DNA of 14,100 bases, from contig JAGWVC010000098.1 in assembly GCA_018971065.1 (NCBI GenBank), positions 1-14,100 on the forward strand. Direction: 5' to 3'. The notes under the pieces were generated by a model. It ran no database searches, had not been told where the DNA came from, and was given only the letters and a program-made list of their open reading frames with translations. Below, piece after piece: positions 1-7,729 of the stretch. The position numbers were made by a program, and so were the translations under genes. The DNA comes from Sphingomonadales bacterium. Lineage in GTDB: Bacteria; Pseudomonadota; Alphaproteobacteria; Sphingomonadales; Sphingomonadaceae. Positions within the stretch are counted from its first letter, which is position 1; every line of letters begins with the position of its first letter.

Positions 1-1
1 G

Positions 2-724
2 ATCGACCTGGTGCCGGGGGAGACGGTGTTCAGCCAGACCGCGAGCATGGCGTGGATGTCGGATTCGATCCGCATGGACACGCATACTGGCGGCGGGCTG
101 ATGGCCGGGCTGAAGCGGGTGTTTGCCGGCGGCGGGCTGTTCATCACCGAATTCACCGCCGACCGGCCGGGGCATGTGGCGTTTGCGCCGCGATTTCCGG
201 GGCAGATCGTGCCGGTGCAACTGGGTGTGGGCGAATCGCTGGTCTGCCGCAAGGAGACGTTCCTGTGCGCCGAGAAGTCGGTGACGCTGGACATCTTCTT
301 CCAGCAGCGGCTGGGGGCGGGGTTCTTTGCCGGCGAGGGCTTCATCATGCAGCGGGTGACCGGGCCGGGGACGGTGTTCCTGGACCTGTCGGGCGAGGTG
401 GTGGAGAAGGATCTGGCGCCGGGCGAACGGTTGCTGGTCCATGCCGGGCATATCGGGATGCAGGACCCGTCGGTTTCGATCGACATCCAGATGCTGCGCG
501 GCTTCCGCAATATCCTGTTCGGCGGCGAGGGGTTGTTCCTGGCGACGCTGACCGGGCCGGGGCGGGTTTGGCTGCAATCCATGCCGATCATGAACCTGGC
601 CGAGGAAGTGGCGCGCTATATGCCCAGCGGCGATGGCGAGCGGGGCGGCAACCGGGTGCTGCAGGCGGGTGCCGGCGCGGCGGTGGTGGGCGGCATTCTG
701 GGCAGCCTGCTGGGGGATTCGTGA
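2..724 (+). CDS. AIM24 / TIGR00266-family protein, 5' end cut by window edge
   Basis: The frame is open from the first bases of the window, and the residues before the GTG at 11 (I-D-L) continue the family pattern, so the gene most likely starts upstream and 240 residues are visible. The protein is a run of beta strands rich in glycine. It contains LVPGETVFSQTASMAWMSD near the visible N-terminus, a central GAGFFAGEGFIMQRVTGPG segment, and an echoing ILFGGEGLFLATLTGPG segment about 60 residues later; this internal symmetry is typical of AIM24/TIGR00266 proteins. A Gly/Ala-rich tail (GAAVVGGILGSLLGDS) is also usual in this family. Bacterial members have no settled biochemical role; the family is named after a mitochondrial inner-membrane biogenesis protein. 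I see no signal peptide or catalytic motif. The stop overlaps the start of the hydrolase gene, so the two are probably cotranscribed and translationally coupled. Confidence 0.85.
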   Translation: MDLVPGETVFSQTASMAWMSDSIRMDTHTGGGLMAGLKRVFAGGGLFITEFTADRPGHVAFAPRFPGQIVPVQLGVGESLVCRKETFLCAEKSVTLDIFFQQRLGAGFFAGEGFIMQRVTGPGTVFLDLSGEVVEKDLAPGERLLVHAGHIGMQDPSVSIDIQMLRGFRNILFGGEGLFLATLTGPGRVWLQSMPIMNLAEEVARYMPSGDGERGGNRVLQAGAGAAVVGGILGSLLGDS

Positions 725-1482
725 CCTTGGACGGGGTGCGGACCGAGGTTGTTGCCGGGTTCGGTGGGGCCGCGCTGGCGGTGCATCGGCTGGGTGCGGG
801 ACGGCCGGTGGTGTTGCTGCACGGGCTGTTTTCCAACGCCAACGTCAACTGGATCAAGTACGGCCACGCGGCCCGGCTGGCCGAGGCAGGGTTCGAGGCG
901 GTGATGCCCGACTTGCGCGCGCACGGGGCAAGCGCGGCGCCGCATGACGAGGCCAGTTATCCGCACGACGTGCTGGTGCGCGATCTGGAGGCGGTGATTT
1001 CCGGGCTGGGGCTGGCGGATTACGATCTGGGTGGGTTCTCGCTGGGCGCGCGGACGGTGCTGAAAGGCGTGCTGGAAGGGCTGCGTCCGCGGCGGCTGGT
1101 GCTGGGCGGGATGGGCCTGCAAGGGCTGGTGGGCTGGCGCGGGCGGACCGCGCACTTCCTGGACGTGATCGACCGGTTCGGCGACATCCCGCGCGACGAC
1201 CCCAGCTATTATGCGCAACAGTTCATGAAGAGCACCGGGATCGACCGCGTGGCGGCGCGGTTGCTGTTGCTGAGCCTGGAAGGCACGGCGATGGGCGAAC
1301 TGGGGGCGATGACCACGCCGACGCTGGTGGTGTGCGGCGACGAGGACCGCGACAACGGATCACCCGAGGATCTGGTGGCGGTGCTGCCCGATGCGGTTCA
1401 CGCGGTAATCCCCGGAACCCACATGGGCTGCGTGACGAAGCGGCAACTGGGCGAGGCGATCGTGGGGTTCCTGGCGGGATAG
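721..1482 (+). CDS. alpha/beta hydrolase
   Basis: A 253-residue single-domain alpha/beta hydrolase. Visible motifs are the oxyanion-hole HG (H34-G35 in VVLLHGLFSNA), the nucleophile elbow G-F-S-L-G with S107, an acidic residue after the VVCGDEDRD strand (D207, D209 or D211), and the histidine H234 in IPGTHMG, so the catalytic triad looks complete. The order and spacing are those of esterases and peroxidase-like hydrolases; the substrate cannot be read from the sequence. I chose the GTG at 721 because it overlaps the preceding TGA (GTGA) and the homologous region begins right after it; the frame is open far upstream but only as an out-of-frame shadow of the AIM24 gene. No signal peptide is seen, so it should be cytoplasmic. 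It ends 6 bases before the acs stop on the other strand. Confidence 0.88.
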   Translation: MTLDGVRTEVVAGFGGAALAVHRLGAGRPVVLLHGLFSNANVNWIKYGHAARLAEAGFEAVMPDLRAHGASAAPHDEASYPHDVLVRDLEAVISGLGLADYDLGGFSLGARTVLKGVLEGLRPRRLVLGGMGLQGLVGWRGRTAHFLDVIDRFGDIPRDDPSYYAQQFMKSTGIDRVAARLLLLSLEGTAMGELGAMTTPTLVVCGDEDRDNGSPEDLVAVLPDAVHAVIPGTHMGCVTKRQLGEAIVGFLAG

Positions 1483-1488
1483 CGGGTA

Positions 1489-3420
<1,932 letters not shown>

Positions 3421-3455
3421 TGCGGCATTCCTCTTAAGCGCGTTCGCAAGTCAGG

Positions 3456-3484
3456 TTAGTGCCCTTCGCTGCAACCATCGTCAA
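3456..3484 (-). promoter_or_regulatory. possible acs promoter
   Basis: On the minus strand a TTGACG (3479-3484) is followed after 17 bases by CACTAA (3456-3461), about 36 bases upstream of the acs start. The -35 match is good and the -10 is poor. This is a weak prediction by eye. Confidence 0.25.
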
Positions 3485-3565
3485 TCTGCCCGGCCAATTC
3501 GTACCCTAACCGTATTGCGACCGGCCGGCCGATTTCCTACCCCTTGCCTGCAGGGGGAACCTGAA

Positions 3566-4147
3566 ATGAAGGTGACTGAAGTGCCAGGCAGTTACTCGAT
3601 CTTGTACGACATTCAATCCGCAGGAGGCATCCCGGCCTATTCGCCGAATGAAATCGAAGCCGTCCTGTTCGCAGGAGGTTTGGTCGCCCTCGTGCTAATC
3701 GTGATTGCAATCTTTTCACGTGAACATCGGAAGCAGCAGGGGTGGATGTCTCTACTGCTAGTTGTTGGCGCTGGGGGATATCTGCTTCTGGACATGCTGG
3801 ACCGGCGCGGTGCGGCAAGACAATTGGTGCGCGCGCAGCTTACTGTCGCGGAAGGCTGCGTCGAGGGCTTCCTCAGCAACCATGGCGACGCCTACCCAGC
3901 AAAGAGCGATCAGCCGGATGAAGAGTGGTCCATCGGCAACCACCGGTTTGGCTATAAGAGTCCCGGTAATTCCCCGGGTTACCGTCTGCGTGAAAGCCGC
4001 GGCGGTGTGGTCCATGCCGGGCAGTATCTGCGGGTGAGTTATCTGGTCAGCCCGATCTTCAAGCGCGAGGAAATCATGAAGATCGAACAAGGCGAAAAGC
4101 CATGCCAACCCAGACCCGGTTCCGCAGTGAAGTCCATTCCTCAATAA
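3566..4147 (+). CDS. two-helix membrane protein of unknown function
   Basis: A 193-residue protein. Two hydrophobic segments at about 32-50 and 61-78 are separated by a short basic loop (SREHRKQQGW), and a C-terminal soluble domain of about 110 residues follows. In that domain the pattern VAEGCVEGFLSN...EEWSIGNHRFGYKS...GYRLRESRGGVVHAGQYLRVSYLV...IMKIE resembles a beta-rich domain I recall from many hypothetical proteins (VEG-x-V-x-N-F ... ESF-x-V ... F-x-Y ... GG-x-I-x-x-G-x-x-V-R-I-x-Y). I know no function for it. The ATG at 3566 follows AGGGGG by about 9 bases. The DNA is markedly less GC-rich than its neighbours: 3661-3780 is 65/120 GC, against 47/60 at 1081-1140. It also uses codons such as CTA and TCA that are scarce around it, which suggests acquisition or relaxed codon selection. 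Its last 7 bases overlap the TonB-like gene on the other strand. Confidence 0.8.
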   Translation: MKVTEVPGSYSILYDIQSAGGIPAYSPNEIEAVLFAGGLVALVLIVIAIFSREHRKQQGWMSLLLVVGAGGYLLLDMLDRRGAARQLVRAQLTVAEGCVEGFLSNHGDAYPAKSDQPDEEWSIGNHRFGYKSPGNSPGYRLRESRGGVVHAGQYLRVSYLVSPIFKREEIMKIEQGEKPCQPRPGSAVKSIPQ

Positions 4148-4881
4148 TGCCAGGACTGCTTCCAGCCGTAGGTGGCTTCGATGGGGGTGCCGTTCGCGTC
4201 GGTGGCGGGCTTGAAGCGGAAGCGTTGCAGGGCGAGTTTGCAGGTGATCGTGTCCGCTGCCGGGTCGGCGCTGGGACGGTGGACGCGGCAGGCGGAGGGC
4301 TTGCCGTCGGGGCCGACCGTGATCGCGACGATGACGTAATCGCCGATGCGGGCATCGCGGCTGGCGATGGGGTAGTCCTTTGCCGAGTTGATGTCGCCGG
4401 CGATCTTCTGCGCCCTGGTCCCGCCGCCGCTGCCCGTGCCGGCGCCGCCTGCGCCGGTGCCCTGCGCCGCGCCGCTTGCCCCGGTGCCGGCGCCGGTTTC
4501 GCGGGCGCCGGAGGTCAGGGCGGCGCCGGTGCTGGCGGCGATGGGGGCGGTGATGACCGGGGCGATGGCGATCCGGGGAGGCGGCACCGCGATGGGGGCG
4601 GCGACGGCCTTCTTGCCGGGCGCGCCGGCGGTGCCGGCGGGTTCGGCGGGTTCGGCGGCGGGCGGTGGTGGTGGGGGGGGCGGCGAGTCGCGCAGGTCGA
4701 GCGCGATCAGTCCGGCCTGAACCGCGCGCCGGCCGATTTCGGGGGTGAAGGCGGCGATGATGCCGAGCACGGCGAGGATATGCAGCGCGGCGACCAGCGC
4801 GAAGCTGCCGAGGCGGCTGGCGCGCTGACGCCCGGCGCCATAGCCGCGATACGTCCTGCGATAGCCCCGCCAGCCTGCCAT
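4141..4881 (-). CDS. TonB-family energy transducer
   Basis: A 246-residue protein with TonB architecture. It has a short basic N-terminus and one membrane helix at about 25-45 that contains a histidine (H34 in ALHILAVL), as in TonB proteins that sense the proton-driven ExbB/ExbD motor. A proline run (67-74) and an Ala/Pro/Gly-rich periplasmic linker to about 155 follow. The C-terminal domain from about 163 (DYPIASRDARIGDYVIVAITVGP-type pattern, then a conserved Cys pair, FRFKPATDANGTPI and YGWKQSW) is the part that binds TonB-boxes of outer-membrane receptors. I prefer the ATG at 4881. A GTG at 4932 would add 17 residues of no typical character, and neither start has a clear ribosome binding site. 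No exbB, exbD or receptor gene is in the window. It is divergent from the flotillin gene. Confidence 0.85.
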   Translation of the reverse strand: MAGWRGYRRTYRGYGAGRQRASRLGSFALVAALHILAVLGIIAAFTPEIGRRAVQAGLIALDLRDSPPPPPPPPAAEPAEPAGTAGAPGKKAVAAPIAVPPPRIAIAPVITAPIAASTGAALTSGARETGAGTGASGAAQGTGAGGAGTGSGGGTRAQKIAGDINSAKDYPIASRDARIGDYVIVAITVGPDGKPSACRVHRPSADPAADTITCKLALQRFRFKPATDANGTPIEATYGWKQSWHY

Positions 4882-4896
4882 AGCCGCGCTATGGCA
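4876..4896. promoter_or_regulatory. perfect inverted repeat over the tonB-like start codon
   Basis: TGCCATAGC and GCTATGGCA form 9-base perfect arms around a CGC centre, and the preferred ATG (4879-4881 on the minus strand) lies in one arm. A second copy of GCCATAGCCGCG sits at 4837-4848 inside the coding region. It may be a hairpin that hides the start or a binding site, or only a by-product of repeated Gly-Tyr codons. If translation starts at the GTG at 4932 the whole element is coding. Confidence 0.4.
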
Positions 4897-4932
4897 CGGG
4901 GATGGGCCGGGGTGAAGGGAGCGCGGGCGCAC

Positions 4933-5160
4933 TATGAAGTTACCGGTGATTTTTGAATAAAAATTGCCAGATTGGAGAAGTGGTTATCTTGATACTTTAT
5001 CACATTGCGATTCTTGTAGAAAGCGACCTGCAAGAGTTGTATCAGAGTCGTGCCCGCAACTCTGCGGACTGAAAGTCGAGTCGAAGCGCGCGCAAGAACG
5101 CGCTCCGGTTCGATGGGGGCTACAGAAACCGCCCCAGACACCACAGGATGTCATCCTTTC
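4933..5160. promoter_or_regulatory. AT-rich divergent intergenic region with inverted repeats
   Basis: Bases 4931-5040 contain 40 G or C in 110, a sharp drop in this GC-rich window, so promoters for the tonB-like and flotillin genes probably lie here. A TTGATA at 4989-4994 with TTGTAG at 5014-5019 (19-base spacer) is a poor candidate on the plus strand. Downstream there are two inverted repeats. AGAGTTG (5033-5039) pairs with CAACTCT (5057-5063), extendable by GC/GC across one bulged A. TCGAA plus GCGCG (5081-5090) pairs with CGCGC (5099-5103) and TTCGA (5109-5113). A third, AGGATG-T-CATCCT (5145-5157), covers the flotillin ribosome binding site. I see no gene in this stretch. Confidence 0.45.
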
Positions 5161-7161
5161 ATGCCTAACTGGATTCTGCTCGGCGGCGGCGCCGGGCTTT
5201 TCGTGTTGCTCGTCGCCCTGTTCTGGGCGTCGCGGATGGTCTGCTATGTCGGCAACAATCGCGTTGCCATTGTCGAGAAGCTGTGGAGCGGATCGGGTTC
5301 GGTGCAATCCGGGCTGATCGCGCTGAAGGGTGAGGCCGGCTACCAGCCCGACGTGCTGCGCGGCGGTTTCCACTTCTTCTTTCCCTATCAGTTTCAGGTC
5401 CATTCGCAGCCGCTGGTGACGATTCCGCAGGGGCAGATCGGCTATGTCTTCGCGCGTGACGGCGCCGGGCTGGCGCCGACGCAGACGCTGGCCAGCAACG
5501 CCACCACCGCCGATTTCCATGACGTGCGCGCGTTCCTGGCGAACGGAGGGCAGAAGGGGCCGCAGCGCGCGATCCTGCGCGAGGGCACTTATGCGATCAA
5601 TTCGGCGCAGTTCGTAGTGATCGCGCGCGACCAGATCTATGGCCTGATGCTGGACCGCGGCGATGCCGACCTGTTCAACCAGATGCACAAGCTGATCGAG
5701 GAGCGCGGCGGCTTTCAGGCTGTCGTCATCAAGGATTCGCTGGACCAGATCGGCATCGTCACCGTGCATGACGGCCCGGCGCTGGCGGCGAACCACATCA
5801 TCGCGCCCGAAGTGGGCATCGAGCAGGCGGACGCGGGCACCTTCCACAACTCGTTCCAGGACCCGGAGAAGTTCATCGCCGCCGGCGGCCGCCGTGGCCG
5901 TCAGTTGCAGGTGCTGGTCGAGGGCAGCTATTTCATCAACCGCCTGTTCGCGACCGTCGAGATGGTGGCGAAGACGGTGATCGAGGTCGGCCATGTCGGT
6001 GTCGTGATCAGCTATACCGGCGAGGATACCGGCGACACCAGCGGCGAGGACTATCGCCACGGCGAGCTGGTGGCGAAGGGCTCGCGCGGCGTGTGGAGCG
6101 ATCCGCTGCTGCCCGGCAAGTACGCGTTCAACACGTATGCCGGCAAGATCCTGATCGTGCCCACCACCAACTTCATCCTGAAGTGGGAGCAGGAGGCGGT
6201 CGGCCAGCACAAGTTCGACGAGAACCTGTGCGAGGTGTCGCTGATCACCAAGGACGCGTTCGAGCCGACGCTGCCGCTGTCGGTGGTGGTTCACATCGAT
6301 TACCGCAAGGCGCCCTTGGTGGTGCAGCGCTTCGGCGACATCAAGAAGCTGGTGGAGCAGACGCTGGACCCGATGGTCTCGGCCTATTTCAAGAACATTG
6401 CGCAGAAAAAGACGCTGATCGAGCTGTTGCAGGAGCGCAGCGACATCCAGGAGCAGGCCGGGGTGGAAATGCGGACGCGCTTCGGCGGCTACAACCTCGA
6501 ACTGCAGGAAGTGCTGATCGGCACGCCGCGCGCTACCGGCGGCAACGACCAGATCGAGAAGGTGTTGCAGCAGTTGCGTGAGCGGCAGGTGGCGGCCGAA
6601 CGCGTCTCGACCTACGAGAAGCAGCGGATTGCCGCCGAGAGCGAGAAGGCGCTGCGTGAGGCCGAGGCGCGGGCCAACCAGCAGACGTCGATCACGCAGT
6701 CGGAACTGTCGATCATCGTCAAGGAGAACGAGGGCAAGGCGCAGTTGAAGCTGGCGACCCAGCAGGCCGAGCAGACCCGCACCCAGGCCAAGGCCGAGGC
6801 GGACCGCGTGCGGCTGATCGGCGAGGGCGAGGCGGCGAAGATGATCGCGCTGGCCGCCGCCGATGCCGAGCGTATCACCAAGACTGGCCTCGCCACCGCC
6901 GAGACCATCGCCCGTCAGGCCGAGGCTTCGGGCGGTGCGCACAACCAGTTGACGCGTCAGATCGTCGAGCGGCTGGCCGAAGCGCTGGAGAAATCGGGCG
7001 TGGACATCGTGCCGCGCATCCAGATCGCCAGCGGTGGCAACGACGTAGGTGGCGGGCCGCTCGCGGCGCTGATCGGCATGATGCTGAGCCAGAAGGGCGA
7101 GGAGCTGCTGGCGGAGCCGAAGGCGCTGGCGGCGACGGATACCGCGCAGCCCGGCGCCTGA
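5161..7161 (+). CDS. large flotillin-like SPFH-domain protein
   Basis: A 666-residue protein of the flotillin/YqiK type, which forms oligomers on the inner membrane and organises membrane microdomains. One membrane helix (about 5-24) anchors it. Residues 33-333 look like four tandem copies of a beta module that starts with x-[VI]-[GA]-x-V and ends with L-x-x-G-x-[YFH]-x-[FI]-N (glycines at 69, 142, 255 and 319). An SPFH-like domain follows to about 455 (LPLSVVVHIDYRK, then VSAYFKNIAQKKTLIELL). A long Ala/Glu/Gln-rich coiled coil (about 465-610) and a short C-terminal tail with GGGPLAALIGMML complete it. I chose the ATG at 5161 because the membrane helix begins right after it and AGGA lies at 5145-5148; in-frame starts further up would add a polar leader before the helix. 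I see no NfeD partner gene next to it, which many bacterial flotillins have. The gene ends at a strong hairpin. Confidence 0.88.
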   Translation: MPNWILLGGGAGLFVLLVALFWASRMVCYVGNNRVAIVEKLWSGSGSVQSGLIALKGEAGYQPDVLRGGFHFFFPYQFQVHSQPLVTIPQGQIGYVFARDGAGLAPTQTLASNATTADFHDVRAFLANGGQKGPQRAILREGTYAINSAQFVVIARDQIYGLMLDRGDADLFNQMHKLIEERGGFQAVVIKDSLDQIGIVTVHDGPALAANHIIAPEVGIEQADAGTFHNSFQDPEKFIAAGGRRGRQLQVLVEGSYFINRLFATVEMVAKTVIEVGHVGVVISYTGEDTGDTSGEDYRHGELVAKGSRGVWSDPLLPGKYAFNTYAGKILIVPTTNFILKWEQEAVGQHKFDENLCEVSLITKDAFEPTLPLSVVVHIDYRKAPLVVQRFGDIKKLVEQTLDPMVSAYFKNIAQKKTLIELLQERSDIQEQAGVEMRTRFGGYNLELQEVLIGTPRATGGNDQIEKVLQQLRERQVAAERVSTYEKQRIAAESEKALREAEARANQQTSITQSELSIIVKENEGKAQLKLATQQAEQTRTQAKAEADRVRLIGEGEAAKMIALAAADAERITKTGLATAETIARQAEASGGAHNQLTRQIVERLAEALEKSGVDIVPRIQIASGGNDVGGGPLAALIGMMLSQKGEELLAEPKALAATDTAQPGA

Positions 7162-7169
7162 CACGACGA

Positions 7170-7199
7170 GATCCCCGGCCGGTCCATCGGCCGGGGATC
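7170..7199. terminator. hairpin between convergent flotillin and cytochrome c genes
   Basis: GATCCCCGGCCG and CGGCCGGGGATC are perfect 12-base arms around a 6-base loop. The hairpin lies 8 bases after the flotillin stop and 6 bases before the cytochrome stop on the other strand. Neither side has a real T-run, so it may act as a bidirectional terminator or as an RNA 3'-end stabiliser. Confidence 0.65.
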
Positions 7200-7205
7200 A
7201 ACCGG

Positions 7206-7592
7206 TTATTTCAACTGCGAGATATAGGCGACGACGTCGGCACGTTCCTTGGGGTTGGCGACCGAGATGACCATGCGCGTGCCGGGAACCAGCTTTTGCG
7301 GGTTGGTAAGGAAGGTGTCGAGGTTGGCCTTGGTCCAGGTAAGGCCGGACGCCTTCAGCGCGGGCGAATAGGCGAAGCCGGTGGAAGCGGCCTTGCGCCC
7401 GCCGACGCCGTGGAGATCGGGCGCCAGCACCGACGGCTTGCCCGGTGCGCCCGAGTGGCACATGAAGCAGCGCGCCTTGAACAGCGTTTCGCCCGCCTTG
7501 GCGTCACCGGCGGGGCCGGCGGCCGGCGCGGCGGAGGCCAGCATGGCGGCGGTGGCGAGAGCGGCGGAAGTCAGGGCAAAGCGAACGCGCAT
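7206..7592 (-). CDS. periplasmic class I cytochrome c
   Basis: A 128-residue small soluble electron carrier. A Sec signal peptide (basic MRVR, then an Ala-rich core) probably ends near AAPAAG at about 21-26. One haem site CFMCH (C42, C45, H46) and the distal methionine M107 (VPGTRMVI) are both present, with GDAKAGETLFKARC before the haem site and a final helix ADVVAYISQLK. This order is that of the cytochrome c2/c550 group in alphaproteobacteria, which carry electrons between the bc1 complex and oxidases or other partners; the specific partner cannot be read here. The ATG at 7592 follows GGAG by 8 bases. The same frame is open far upstream over the EAL gene, but that is a shadow. The gene is 137 bases downstream of the GGDEF/EAL gene on the same strand and may have its own promoter. 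Confidence 0.95.
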   Translation of the reverse strand: MRVRFALTSAALATAAMLASAAPAAGPAGDAKAGETLFKARCFMCHSGAPGKPSVLAPDLHGVGGRKAASTGFAYSPALKASGLTWTKANLDTFLTNPQKLVPGTRMVISVANPKERADVVAYISQLK

Positions 7593-7729
7593 CGGGAAAC
7601 TCCGGGTGGAACGAACTCGTCGCCTGCCTTCTTGCGATCTTGAAGGGATGGCAAGGGGTTTTGCGCGGCGATACGCGGGACGGCGTAGCGCGCGCGGGCT
7701 GACCGGGGGCTGAACGGTGCCACGTTGCG

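Noticed and set aside
4400..4670. Dense GGCGCCGG-like repeats on the plus strand, resembling a repeat array
   Set aside because: They are Gly/Ala/Pro codons of the periplasmic linker of the TonB-like protein, not spaced repeats; there is no CRISPR-like repeat-spacer order.
4984..7164. Very long open frame on the minus strand opposite the flotillin gene
   Set aside because: High-GC coding DNA leaves the antisense frame open; its translation is Leu/Arg/His-rich with no recognisable domain, while the plus strand gives a clear SPFH protein.
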